DNA of 64,000 nucleotides, taken from the NCBI RefSeq assembly GCF_014174355.1, contig NZ_JABEQF010000011.1:37775-101774 (forward strand), written 5' to 3'. Positions within the stretch are counted from its first letter, which is position 1. Each line of letters begins with the position of its first letter. Below are positions 8,669 through 17,364 of the stretch, in pieces. This DNA comes from Gluconacetobacter azotocaptans. Lineage in GTDB: Bacteria > Pseudomonadota > Alphaproteobacteria > Acetobacterales > Acetobacteraceae. The notes beneath the pieces are model-generated. The model saw only the letters and a list, made by a program, of their open reading frames with translations. It was not told where the DNA came from and did not search any database. The translations under genes and the position numbers were made by a program.

Positions 8669-9087
8669 GGTCCGTCCACGGTGACGGCGCCCGTCAGCCA
8701 GTTGGTGCGCAGGGTGACCTGCCGTCCCTGTTCGACCAGCGCCAGCCGGGCGCCGGAGGCGCTGCCGTCGGGGTAGAAGGTGACGCCCGTGGCGCTGCCG
8801 GCGGCCAGCGCCACGCCGCGCGGCAGGGCCTGGCGGGCGCCGTGCCCTTGCGCGTATTCCATGTGCACCGGGTCGATCGTGACCGTGGTGGCGGCGCCCG
8901 AGACAATCGCCTGCATCCGCGCCTGGCGCAGGGCGAGGGCCAGCGATTGCGCCGCGCCGCGCAGGTCCAGCGTCGTCGAATGCAGCGGTCCGCGCGCGAT
9001 CAGCATCGTGCCGATCAGACCCAGCACCAGCACGACCACGATCATCTCGATCAGGGTGAACCCTGCGTCCGGCGCGCTATTTCGCAA
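8665..9087 (-). CDS. lsdH: Type II secretion minor pseudopilin GspH (LsdH)
   Basis: 140 residues with the prepilin motif DAGFTLIEMIVV and a GspH-type domain. The predicted start is TTG at 9087, lying inside the last codons of lsdF (an 11-nt overlap); no better start lies downstream because the leader peptide must precede the Gly-Phe cleavage site. A TTG start suggests deliberately low or coupled translation of this minor component. Confidence 0.88.
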   Translation of the reverse strand: MRNSAPDAGFTLIEMIVVVLVLGLIGTMLIARGPLHSTTLDLRGAAQSLALALRQARMQAIVSGAATTVTIDPVHMEYAQGHGARQALPRGVALAAGSATGVTFYPDGSASGARLALVEQGRQVTLRTNWLTGAVTVDGP

Positions 9088-10294
9088 GGTCGTTCAGGCT
9101 CAGCATGGCCAGCAGCAGCGACGACACGATGCCCGCGACCAGCAGGCCCATGACGATGGTGATGGCGGGCACCAGCAGGGCGACCAGGCGCTGGGTGACG
9201 ACGCGCACCTGGTCTTCGTGAATGTCGGCGGCCCGCAGCGCCATCGGCCCCAGCCGGGCGGTTTCCTCGCCCAGCCGCAGCAGATGGACGGTGCGGCGGG
9301 GAAACAGCCCTGCGGCCTCCAGCGCGCCGGACAGGCCGCGCCCGCCCTTGGCGCTCTGCGTCGCCGCGTCGATGGCCTGCACGGCCGCCAGGTTGGTGAT
9401 GGCCCCCCGCACGATCGCCAGCGCCGCCAGGATGGGCACCCCGTTTTCCAGCAGCGTGCCCAGGATGCGGGCGAAGCGGGCGGCCAGGATTTCGCGCAGC
9501 AGCGCGCCGATGCCCGGCAAGGTCAGCAGCCAGCCATCCACGCGCAGCTTCGCCGCCGGACGCCGCAGGATGGCCCGGCCCGCCACGACCAGCGCCAGCA
9601 GGACCAGCGGGATGAGGATGCCGTAGCGGCCCAGCAGGTCGCCGGCCCCGATCATCAGGCGCGTCGAGGCCGGCAGCACCGCCCCGTTCTGCGCGAACAA
9701 GGGGGTGAATTGCGGCAGCACGTCGGTCAGCAGCAGATAGATCGAGCCGCACGCCGCCAGCGTCAGGATGGCGGGATAGATCATGGCGGACTGCACGGTG
9801 GCGGCCAGGGCGCGCTCGCGTTCCTGCAAGGCCGCCAGCCTGTCCATGGTGGGGGCCAGGTCGCCCCCGGCCTCGGCCGCGCGGACCATGCCGACATACA
9901 AGGGCGGAAAGCTGCCGGGATAGCGCCCCAGGGCGACATGCAGCGCCTGGCCGTCGCGCACCATGGCGCGGACCCCGTCGCACACCGCGCGCACCCGCGC
10001 GCTGGGCGCGGTTTCGACCAGAAAGCGCAAGGCGCGGTCGACATCCTGCCCCGCGCCCAGCATGACGGCCAGTTCGCGCGTGATCGCCGCCAGTTCGCTG
10101 CGCCGCAGGTCCTTCCGGCGCAGGCCCATGCCCGACGGCCACGTCAGCGCGAAGCGCGCCGGGGCGCCGACATGCATGGGGATGTGCCCCTGGCGGCGCA
10201 GCGCCGCCACGGCGGCGGCCTCGGTCTCGACATTCAACGTGCCCCGGACCAGGTTGCCCTGCGCATCGACGGCGGTGAAGCTGAAGTCAGCCAT
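9077..10294 (-). CDS. lsdF: Type II secretion inner-membrane platform protein GspF (LsdF)
   Basis: 405 residues with two repeated GspF domains (around residues 70-190 and 275-400), each ending in a hydrophobic helix, for three membrane helices in all. Typical segments include FPPLYVGMVRAAEAGGDL and the second-repeat LFPRRTVHLLRLGEETARLG. GspF is the polytopic platform protein that works with the ATPase GspE to drive pseudopilus growth. It lies 26 bp after lsdE. Confidence 0.93.
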   Translation of the reverse strand: MADFSFTAVDAQGNLVRGTLNVETEAAAVAALRRQGHIPMHVGAPARFALTWPSGMGLRRKDLRRSELAAITRELAVMLGAGQDVDRALRFLVETAPSARVRAVCDGVRAMVRDGQALHVALGRYPGSFPPLYVGMVRAAEAGGDLAPTMDRLAALQERERALAATVQSAMIYPAILTLAACGSIYLLLTDVLPQFTPLFAQNGAVLPASTRLMIGAGDLLGRYGILIPLVLLALVVAGRAILRRPAAKLRVDGWLLTLPGIGALLREILAARFARILGTLLENGVPILAALAIVRGAITNLAAVQAIDAATQSAKGGRGLSGALEAAGLFPRRTVHLLRLGEETARLGPMALRAADIHEDQVRVVTQRLVALLVPAITIVMGLLVAGIVSSLLLAMLSLNDLAK

Positions 10295-10320
10295 CGGCCC
10301 CGCCCGGCATGGATTTTACA

Positions 10321-12057
10321 TCAGCCCCGGACACTGCGGGTCACTTCCTCGATGGTGGTTTCCCCGCGCAGCGCCGCCATCAGGCCCGAGGCGAACATCG
10401 GCACCATCCCGGCCGCGACGGCCGCGCGTTCGATCGCCGTATGGTCGCTGCGCGAAAAAATGAGATGTTCGATGGCTTCGTCCGGTTCCAGCAGTTCGGC
10501 GATCGCCTGTCGCCCGCTGTATCCGGTGTTACGGCACTGGGCGCAGCCCACCGGGCGGAACAACGTGACCGGCGCGTCGGGCGACAGCGCCCGCAGGCCC
10601 AGGCGCTCGACCAGTTCGGGGGGCGGGCTGTAGGGCGTCTTGCACCGGTCGCACAGGCGGCGCACCAGCCGCTGCGCGACCACGCCGCGCAGCACGGCCG
10701 TCAGCAGGTAATCCTCGACCCCCATGTCGCGCAGGCGGATGATGGCGGCGGCGGCGGAATTGGTATGCAGCGTCGACAGCACCAGATGCCCGGTCAGCGC
10801 GGCCTGCACCGCGATCTGGGCCGTCTCGATATCGCGGATTTCACCGACCATGATGACGTCGGGGTCCTGGCGCAGGATGGAGCGCAGCAGGGTCGCGAAG
10901 GTCAGGCCGATCTGCGGCCGGACCTGCACCTGGTTGATCCCGGCGAGCTGGTACTCGATGGGGTCCTCGATCGTCACGACCTTGCGCGTCACGGCGTTGA
11001 GGTCCGACAGGCCGGTGTAGAGCGTGGTGGTCTTGCCCGAGCCGGTCGGGCCGGTCACCAGCACGATCCCGTTCGGCAGGGCCAGCAGTTCCCGCAGCCG
11101 GGCGACGATGGCGGCCGGCAGGCCCAGGGTTGCGTAGTCGAACGTCACGCTCGACCGGTCGAGCACGCGCAGCACGACGGTTTCGCCATGCAGCGAGGGG
11201 ATGGTGGAGACCCGGAAATCGATTTCATGCCCGCGCACGGCCAGCTTGATCCGCCCGTCCTGCGGCAGCCGCCGTTCGGCGATGTCGAGGCGGGCCATGA
11301 TCTTGATGCGCGAGACGATGGCCGGGATCAGGTGCGCGGGGGGGCTGTCCATTTCATGCAGCACGCCGTCGTAGCGGTAGCGGACGCGCAGCCGGTCCTC
11401 GAAGGGTTCGATATGGATGTCCGACGCATGGGTCTCGACGGCGCGGCCGATGATCTGGTTGACCAGGCGGATCACCGGGGCCTCGGACGCCAGGTCCTTG
11501 AGGCGTTCGGCGTCGTCTTCCAGCGGCGCGGATTCGTCGTCCGGCAGGGCGGCGGCGTGGTCCTCGCGCGGGTAGAGACGGTCGAACGCGGCGTCCAGTT
11601 CGATCGGCAGGGCCACCAGGGGCGACACATGCAGCCCCGTGGCCGCCGCGATCGAGGCCGGCGCGAAGGAATCCAGCGGGTCGCGCAGGGCCAGGGTCAC
11701 GCCATTCCCGCTCAGGGCCATGGGCAGGGCGTGGACATCGCGCAGGAAGCGCGCGCCCAGTTGCTCGGCCAGCACGGGCTCCGCCGGGTAGAGGTCCGGA
11801 GTGGCCAGCGGGATGCCCAGCAGTTCGGCGTAGCTCAGCGCCATGTCGCGCTCGGACACCAGGCCCAATTGCAGCAGGATGCGGTCCAGCCGCCCGCCGT
11901 TCTGGTCCGCCGCGCGACGTGCGCGTTCGATGGCGCGGACGTCGCATCGGCCGGTATCGACCAGCAGGCGCGCCAGATCGGCGACCGGGCCGCCCCTGGG
12001 GCCGTCCACCTCGATGTCCTGGATGTTGGGCTCACGCTCCATGGATTGCGGTGCCAT
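10321..12057 (-). CDS. lsdE: Type II secretion ATPase GspE (LsdE)
   Basis: 578 residues, full length. The order is an N-terminal GspL-binding domain, then the secretion ATPase domain with Walker A GPTGSGKT (residues 336-343), the Asp box, Walker B around VIMVGEIRD (402-410), and a His box STLHTNSA. A tetracysteine zinc motif (Cys469, Cys472, Cys505, Cys508) marks it as a true GspE/PilB-type enzyme rather than a retraction ATPase. It powers pseudopilus assembly on the cytoplasmic side. Confidence 0.95.
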   Translation of the reverse strand: MAPQSMEREPNIQDIEVDGPRGGPVADLARLLVDTGRCDVRAIERARRAADQNGGRLDRILLQLGLVSERDMALSYAELLGIPLATPDLYPAEPVLAEQLGARFLRDVHALPMALSGNGVTLALRDPLDSFAPASIAAATGLHVSPLVALPIELDAAFDRLYPREDHAAALPDDESAPLEDDAERLKDLASEAPVIRLVNQIIGRAVETHASDIHIEPFEDRLRVRYRYDGVLHEMDSPPAHLIPAIVSRIKIMARLDIAERRLPQDGRIKLAVRGHEIDFRVSTIPSLHGETVVLRVLDRSSVTFDYATLGLPAAIVARLRELLALPNGIVLVTGPTGSGKTTTLYTGLSDLNAVTRKVVTIEDPIEYQLAGINQVQVRPQIGLTFATLLRSILRQDPDVIMVGEIRDIETAQIAVQAALTGHLVLSTLHTNSAAAAIIRLRDMGVEDYLLTAVLRGVVAQRLVRRLCDRCKTPYSPPPELVERLGLRALSPDAPVTLFRPVGCAQCRNTGYSGRQAIAELLEPDEAIEHLIFSRSDHTAIERAAVAAGMVPMFASGLMAALRGETTIEEVTRSVRG

Positions 12058-12066
12058 CCTTTGCGG

Positions 12067-12855
12067 TCACAGGGCCAGCCCGGCCGGCCGGGCCTGCCAT
12101 AGCCATATCCCCCACATCGCCAGCGCCAGCCCGGGCCCGAACGGCACCGCCAGCCGCCGGTCCAGCCGGCCGCGCCCCGCGATTGCGGCCCCGCACAGCG
12201 TCAGCAGCGCCGCCAGCAGGACGATATGCGGCAGGGCCTGGAGGCCGAGCCATGCGCCCCCGGCGGCCAGCAGCTTCGCATCCCCCATGCCCAGCCCATC
12301 ATGACCGCGGACCCGGCGATACAGAAGGGAAATCGCCCGGAAGGAGCCATACCCCAGCACCGCCGCCCCGCCGTGCCACAGCACGGAGGCGAGGCCCTGC
12401 GGCACCGCCATAATCAACCCCGCCGCGACCAGCGGCAGCGTCAGGATGTCGGGCAGGCGCAGGCACGCCAGGTCGATCGTGCCCAGGGTCAGCAGCCACC
12501 ATCCGAACACGCATCCGCCCCAGACCGGGAACGGCGACGCCGGCCCGCCGTTCCACGGAAGGCCGACCGCGCACAGCACGATCGCGGCCACCACGACCGC
12601 CAGTACCTCCATGACGAGATGCGACACATGAATGACGCCGCCACATGTCCCGCACCGCCCCTTCCGCGCCAGATAGCTGACGATCGGCACCAGATCCCGG
12701 GGGCCGAGCACCGCCCGGCAGTGCACGCAGGCCGACCGGGCGAACACCACGGGCTGCCCCCCGGGCAGGCGCGACGCCAGCACGCCGAGGAACGAGCCCA
12801 CGAAAGGTGCGAGCACCAGCGGCAGGTACGGCGAACGCAACAGGGGTCCCATCAT
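12067..12855 (-). CDS. lsdO: Prepilin peptidase / N-methyltransferase GspO (LsdO)
   Basis: 262 residues from the ATG at 12855, which overlaps the lsdG stop by one base; the longer frame up to 12918 would lie inside lsdG. The cytoplasmic zinc-binding pair CVHC (43-46) and CGTC (68-71) is present, as in bifunctional enzymes. The aspartyl protease pair is Asp128 (in TIDLACLRLPD) and Asp192 (in GMGDAK). Several membrane helices follow. It cleaves and methylates the pseudopilins G, H, I, J and K of this operon. Confidence 0.93.
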   Translation of the reverse strand: MMGPLLRSPYLPLVLAPFVGSFLGVLASRLPGGQPVVFARSACVHCRAVLGPRDLVPIVSYLARKGRCGTCGGVIHVSHLVMEVLAVVVAAIVLCAVGLPWNGGPASPFPVWGGCVFGWWLLTLGTIDLACLRLPDILTLPLVAAGLIMAVPQGLASVLWHGGAAVLGYGSFRAISLLYRRVRGHDGLGMGDAKLLAAGGAWLGLQALPHIVLLAALLTLCGAAIAGRGRLDRRLAVPFGPGLALAMWGIWLWQARPAGLAL

Positions 12856-13292
12856 CAGGGATTGCAGATCCGCGTCGCGGCGGCATCGGCGTTGCCGCCA
12901 TTGGCCCCGGCCGAGCACAGGTCGTACTCATGGCCCGCGCGTTCCGACGGGTTGCGGTAGAGGTAGGGGTGATGCCAGGGGTCCTGCGGTTCGCCGCCCT
13001 CCTTCACATACGGGCCGTTCCAGTTCTCGGCGTCCGCCGGGCGGGCGACCAGCGCCTTCAGCCCGTCCTCGGTGCTGGGATAATTTCCGACATCGAGGCG
13101 ATAGAGATCGAGAATCTGCCCCAGCCGCTGGATCGATTCCCGCGCCACCGAATTTTTGGCCCCCCCCAGTTGCCGCAGCGCCGCCGGGGCGACCAGGCCG
13201 ATCAGCAGGCCCAGGATGGCGATCACGACCAGAAGTTCGAGCAAGGTGAAACCTTCCTCGCCGGATCGGAAAGACTGTCTGGATTTGGGCAT
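12855..13292 (-). CDS. lsdG: Type II secretion major pseudopilin GspG (LsdG), first gene of the operon
   Basis: 145 residues from the ATG at 13292. The frame is open to 13397, but the extension translates a palindromic repeat and is rejected. The leader ends EEGFTLLELL, with cleavage between Gly14 and Phe15 and Glu at +5. The domain contains the GspG calcium-loop region near NWNGPYVKEGGEPQDPW. It forms the pseudopilus shaft. The 188-bp gap to the divergent lytic transglycosylase gene should hold the operon promoter, though no clear consensus is visible because the repeat fills much of it. Confidence 0.93.
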   Translation of the reverse strand: MPKSRQSFRSGEEGFTLLELLVVIAILGLLIGLVAPAALRQLGGAKNSVARESIQRLGQILDLYRLDVGNYPSTEDGLKALVARPADAENWNGPYVKEGGEPQDPWHHPYLYRNPSERAGHEYDLCSAGANGGNADAAATRICNP

Positions 13293-13320
13293 GTTCAAGC
13301 TGAGTCCCTGTGAGAGTGGA

Positions 13321-13364
13321 TCAGGGCTCTGCCCTGAAACCCGCCAAAGGCCGCCGGCCTTTGG
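13321..13364. repeat. Palindromic GC-rich repeat pair upstream of lsdG
   Basis: Two adjoining inverted repeats: TCAGGG/CCCTGA at 13321-13337, and CCAAAGGCC/GGCCTTTGG at 13344-13364, followed by GAAACCAATCTGTTGATCC. The same pair with few changes appears at 42823-42866, and the individual units recur at 31336, 40743, 48359 and 59640-59870. The unit lies between divergent genes here. Confidence 0.75.
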
Positions 13365-13480
13365 AAACCAATCTGTTGATCCATGAGCGGAGTGCATCTG
13401 TCATTGCGTCCGCCGGTTGGTACAATGTTATAAAACCGCGCGCCCATAGCGGGTCGATCACGGAAAGGCCGGGGCCCGCC

Positions 13481-13894
13481 ATGGGAATCGCATATCTTGG
13501 CTGCATGGTGCTGGCCGCGTCGATCTATCACCTGCCCCCCCGCATCCTGCCGTCGATCCAGGCCGTGGAGGGCGGGTGGAACGGGCTGGTGCACCATAAT
13601 GCGAACGGCACGGACGATCTGGGCGTCATGCAGGTGAATACGCGCTGGGTCTTTCCCATTGCAACATATACGCATGTTCCGCCGCTGCTGGTCTATCGCA
13701 ACCTCCTGGAAAATCCCTGCTATAATATCAGCGCGGCCGGGGCCGTGCTGCGTACCTACCTCAACGAAACGCATGGCGACCCGATGCGGGCCATCGGAAA
13801 TTACCATTCCCACACCGCCCCGCTGAACGAAGCCTACCAAATGCAGGTGCTGTCCTCGGCCCGCCGGCTGTTCGGCCTGCGTCCCCGCGAGTGA
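13481..13894 (+). CDS. Small lytic transglycosylase (SLT-like domain protein)
   Basis: 137 residues from the ATG at 13481. The upstream frame to 13310 runs through the palindromic repeat and is rejected. A hydrophobic N-terminus (MGIAYLGCMVLAASIY) may be a signal or anchor. Glu30 in SIQAVEGG is at the catalytic position of the lysozyme-like fold, and DLGVMQVN and NISAAGAVLRTYL match the SLT motifs. It would cleave peptidoglycan. Its place, divergent from the secretion operon and convergent with lsdB, suggests local wall remodelling for the secreton, but that is inference. Confidence 0.75.
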   Translation: MGIAYLGCMVLAASIYHLPPRILPSIQAVEGGWNGLVHHNANGTDDLGVMQVNTRWVFPIATYTHVPPLLVYRNLLENPCYNISAAGAVLRTYLNETHGDPMRAIGNYHSHTAPLNEAYQMQVLSSARRLFGLRPRE

Positions 13895-13907
13895 CGGCCC
13901 GCACGGC

Positions 13908-15524
13908 TCATTTCCCCAGCACGGCCACGCGCATCGCGCCGAAGGTCGCGCTCCCTCCTTCCACGAACAACGACACCCGATCGCTTCCGGCCGGTGGAAA
14001 GACAAGATCGGTCATGCGCAGGACGCCATCATTGGCGAACACCTCAACCGAATCGCGGTCGATGACCAGATGCAGCGACAGCGTGCCGCCCGGTGCGGCC
14101 AGATGGGCGATATGCGCCAGGCTGAAGCGGGGCGAAAAGCCGACGTTTCCGGAATGCGCGCGGTCCAGCGTCAGGGTCTGATCAATGAAATCGTACCCGA
14201 TGGACGTCCCGATCGTGCCGTCCGCCGAGCCGCGCACCACGATGCCGGCGCGCCGGGCGTCGCCCCGGCGGATCGCCAGGTGAATGTCGAGCACGTCGCC
14301 GCCGAAGGGTTGCAAGAGGTGGTCCCCGGCTTTCAGCATCCGATCGGGGTAGGCGTGGACACCGCTTTTCCGGACCATATCGTCATATGCGCGGGGGGGC
14401 GCCTGCACCAGGGCAGGACGCCCCTCGATGGTCTTCAGGGCGACTTCCACCGGCAGGGTCATCTGTCCCCGCCAGGGCGATGTCGGAATGTCCGAGGCAT
14501 AATCCCAGTTGTTCATCCATCCGATCAGCAGGGGATTGCCGTCGCCGGTATTGGCGAAACGCGCCATCGCATACTGGTCCGCCCCGTGATCCAGCCAGAG
14601 ATAGCGTGATGGATCGGACCCCGGCGCCGGCAGGGCATCGGGCGTGAAAATCGTGCCGTCGAACCGCCCCACAAAATATTCCACGCCCGAGCCGCCGGCG
14701 ATGCTCCAGGGATTCACGCTGACGATCATTACCCATTTCACGTCATGGGGATTTCCGTCCAGCGGAAGAGGAAGCAGCAACGGCATTTCCCACAGCATGC
14801 CGGGCTTCCGATAGCCGGACGGCTGGAAATCGCTGAGAAACGACCAGTGCAGCAGATCGGTGGAACGATAGAGCTTCACCACCTGGGCGTCGCCCACCAC
14901 CGTCGCCATCACCCAGCACTGGCCGTCGGGGTACCAGAACACCGACGGATCGCGGAACTGCCGTGATTCCGGCTGCAATGTCAGGACGGGGTTACCCTCA
15001 TGGGCACGCCATGTGTGGCCGCCATCGACACTGTAGGAAATCGACTGCGCCTGCGTACCCTCGGGGTGCGCCGGCGTATTGGAATAGACCGAGGTATAGA
15101 AGGCGAGCAGCGGAGGGGCCGCCTTGCTGCCCAGGCCCGACCGGTTGTCACGATCGAGAACCACCGTGCCCGAGAAAATATCCTCGTCCGGACGGGCGGG
15201 AATCGCGACGGGTTCCTCGGTCCAGTGGACCAGATCGGTACTGGTCGCGTGTCCCCAGGACGTATGTCCCCAGACCATGCCGTGGGGATTGTACTGGAAG
15301 AACAGATGATAGACCCCGTTCAGCAGGAACGGGCCGTTCGGATCGTTCGCCCAATGCCGGGCCGGCGAGAAATGCAGGGCCGGCCGCCAGTGCGGCGTGT
15401 CCTGTGCCCGCAGCGCGGGCGACGCCAGCATCAGCAGGGCAAAGGCAAGCGGGCCGGTCCGACGACGCACGATGCCGGAAGGTCGGCGCGGCGATCGGAT
15501 GAGTGCCTGGAATGGGTTCCACAT
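13908..15524 (-). CDS. lsdB: Exo-levanase LsdB (glycoside hydrolase family 32)
   Basis: 538 residues with an N-terminal signal ending near AASPALRAQ (residue 40). GH32 motifs are clear: HWANDPNG with the nucleophile Asp61, FRDP with Asp192, and WEMP with the acid/base Glu246. A C-terminal beta-sandwich ends the protein. The enzyme releases fructose from levan. An in-frame GTG lies one codon upstream and could be the start. It follows lsdA on the same strand with a strong hairpin between, so it is the weakly expressed second gene of an lsdAB operon, as described for G. diazotrophicus. Confidence 0.95.
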   Translation of the reverse strand: MWNPFQALIRSPRRPSGIVRRRTGPLAFALLMLASPALRAQDTPHWRPALHFSPARHWANDPNGPFLLNGVYHLFFQYNPHGMVWGHTSWGHATSTDLVHWTEEPVAIPARPDEDIFSGTVVLDRDNRSGLGSKAAPPLLAFYTSVYSNTPAHPEGTQAQSISYSVDGGHTWRAHEGNPVLTLQPESRQFRDPSVFWYPDGQCWVMATVVGDAQVVKLYRSTDLLHWSFLSDFQPSGYRKPGMLWEMPLLLPLPLDGNPHDVKWVMIVSVNPWSIAGGSGVEYFVGRFDGTIFTPDALPAPGSDPSRYLWLDHGADQYAMARFANTGDGNPLLIGWMNNWDYASDIPTSPWRGQMTLPVEVALKTIEGRPALVQAPPRAYDDMVRKSGVHAYPDRMLKAGDHLLQPFGGDVLDIHLAIRRGDARRAGIVVRGSADGTIGTSIGYDFIDQTLTLDRAHSGNVGFSPRFSLAHIAHLAAPGGTLSLHLVIDRDSVEVFANDGVLRMTDLVFPPAGSDRVSLFVEGGSATFGAMRVAVLGK

Positions 15525-15556
15525 CACGGGGGATAAATCTGTGGCCGAACGCGGAG

Positions 15557-15587
15557 TGACCAGCCTGCCTTTCGGGCAGGCTGGTCA
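15557..15587 (-). terminator. Hairpin between lsdA and lsdB
   Basis: A perfect 13-bp stem: arms 15557-15569 and 15575-15587 around a TTTCG loop. It begins 8 bp after the lsdA stop codon and ends about 33 bp before lsdB. On the transcribed strand there is no U-run after it, so it looks like a partial attenuator or mRNA-stabilising element rather than a complete terminator. Confidence 0.8.
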
Positions 15588-15594
15588 AGCCATG

Positions 15595-17364
15595 TTACTG
15601 ATTCACGAACTGATTGATCTGCCGTACGACCTGGCCGTTGGCGCCGTTGGCATTGGCCGCCTGGGCCAGCAGGCCGGACTGGCCGCCCTGGCCGAACAGA
15701 TCCTGGATGAAGCCGGCGATATTGATATCCGCACGATTGGCGGGAATATCACCATAGCCACCCAGTCCCCCATTGCCGTAGCGCAGATCGACGACCGACG
15801 CGCTCTTGGCGATTTGCAGCCTGACCGTCGGCGACAGTGCGCCACCCCGACGCCCCTCGACCGTATCGATGAACGATTCCACCAGTCCACCCGGCATGAT
15901 GTAATGCGAATAGGACTGGAACGCCCGCGGGTTCTGGTCCGGATTGGGATCGAAATCGGTTCCGGCGGCGGTGTTGAGGTCGGTCGGGTTACCCAGCACC
16001 AGCCCGCTGCCGTAGTTCATGGGCTGGAAGTCGCTGCGGATACCGTTGCCGACGAAGCCGTACACGCCATCCGGACCATCGACGCCGGCCGCATATGTCG
16101 TGCGATGGCTGATGGTGAAGACGTAGTATTTTCCGTCCTTGATATACATCTGCGGCCGCTCGGTCTGGTCATTGACGCAGTTGGACGAAATCAGCGGCGG
16201 CAGGAACTTCCACTTCGACAGCGAGCCGTTTTCGGCAATTGCCAGGCCGATATTGGCCTTCTGGTAATAGGCGCCGGAATCGAGCACTTCCTGCAGGGTT
16301 TCGGCATGCGGGTCGTTGGGGCGATAGCCCAGGTCGGCTTCGGTGCAGTTCGGAGTACCGCGATCGCCGGCGGTATTGCCTTCGAACACCATGTAGTTCA
16401 CGCCGGGATGCTGCGGATCCTCGAAGGTGAACGGGTCGCGGAAGCTGTAGAATTCGTTCTGCTGGCCGGTCTGGTAATACGTGCCGTCAGGCCGCAGAAG
16501 CGGCGTGTGCGTGCCGAAACCCGTGAACCAGACATGGCGGAAATCGGCATGGATCTGGCCCAGCGTCTGGGTGATGACGGCCACCGGCGGCGTGATGTTG
16601 CCCGCATTGGCGTTACGATTGAACGCCAGGTCGGTATAGAACACCGACACGGTATTGCCATGCACGTTCATCAGACGGGCCGAGCCGGACCATTCCGCCT
16701 GCTCGGTATAGGTGGTGCCGGCGAAAACCTGCGCGCTGGTCCCGTCGGGGAAAAGATGGCCGCCATAGATCCAGCCGCCGTTGACCGGCCGTTGGCTGGC
16801 GGGAATGCCCGCGCGCCGGTAGAAGAAGCCGATGCGGGCATGGACGTGACGATCGTCGAAGGTATAGCCGGCATTCGGGTCGGCCGTGAGTGAGAAGATG
16901 ACCTCCCACCCATTATAGCTGAACTGGTCGGCGTGCTTGTCGATCAGCGTCCACGTATCCCATATCCAGACGTCCGGACTGGTCTGCGGGAAATCGGCCG
17001 GGATGTTCGGCATCGTCAACTGTGCCGGCATGGAATTCTGGCCGACCGCGACGCTGGTGCTGGAATGGGCCTTGATCTGCAGCGCATCGGCGCGCGTCCA
17101 GCGCGACGTGAAATCCGAAGCGGGGTCATACGCCTGCTGCGTATGGATGCTGGGCAGGGGAAAACCCGGTACGCCCGACAGCGAACGCCCTGCAAAAAGC
17201 TGGGCGCCGTGGGGCATCATGCCCGGACGTGGGGCGACGCGCTGGGCTTCCTGCCTGCGCAAGGACTGTGTCTGGGCCGACGCACCCTGCGCCCCCAGAG
17301 ACATGGCGATAGATCCCGCCAGCACGATTTTCAGCGCTGACCTTTTCCGGCGTACGTCCGCCAT
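15595..17364 (-). CDS. lsdA: Levansucrase LsdA (glycoside hydrolase family 68)
   Basis: 589 residues. The signal peptide (basic start, hydrophobic core LKIVLAGSIAMSLG, end GASA) is cut before Gln31, which fits a mature pyroglutamate N-terminus. The GH68 catalytic residues are Asp136 (WIWD), Asp310 (FRDP) and Glu402 (TERPQ), one residue higher than the numbers I recall for the published enzyme. Cys340 and Cys396 can form the known disulfide. It makes fructo-oligosaccharides and levan from sucrose outside the cell, and depends on the neighbouring type II system for exit. A strong ribosome site, CAGGAGGG, precedes the ATG. Confidence 0.97.
   Translation of the reverse strand: MADVRRKRSALKIVLAGSIAMSLGAQGASAQTQSLRRQEAQRVAPRPGMMPHGAQLFAGRSLSGVPGFPLPSIHTQQAYDPASDFTSRWTRADALQIKAHSSTSVAVGQNSMPAQLTMPNIPADFPQTSPDVWIWDTWTLIDKHADQFSYNGWEVIFSLTADPNAGYTFDDRHVHARIGFFYRRAGIPASQRPVNGGWIYGGHLFPDGTSAQVFAGTTYTEQAEWSGSARLMNVHGNTVSVFYTDLAFNRNANAGNITPPVAVITQTLGQIHADFRHVWFTGFGTHTPLLRPDGTYYQTGQQNEFYSFRDPFTFEDPQHPGVNYMVFEGNTAGDRGTPNCTEADLGYRPNDPHAETLQEVLDSGAYYQKANIGLAIAENGSLSKWKFLPPLISSNCVNDQTERPQMYIKDGKYYVFTISHRTTYAAGVDGPDGVYGFVGNGIRSDFQPMNYGSGLVLGNPTDLNTAAGTDFDPNPDQNPRAFQSYSHYIMPGGLVESFIDTVEGRRGGALSPTVRLQIAKSASVVDLRYGNGGLGGYGDIPANRADINIAGFIQDLFGQGGQSGLLAQAANANGANGQVVRQINQFVNQ

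Noticed and set aside
13293..13397. N-terminal extension of GspG
   Set aside because: It would place 35 residues before a normal prepilin leader, and they are encoded by the palindromic repeat.
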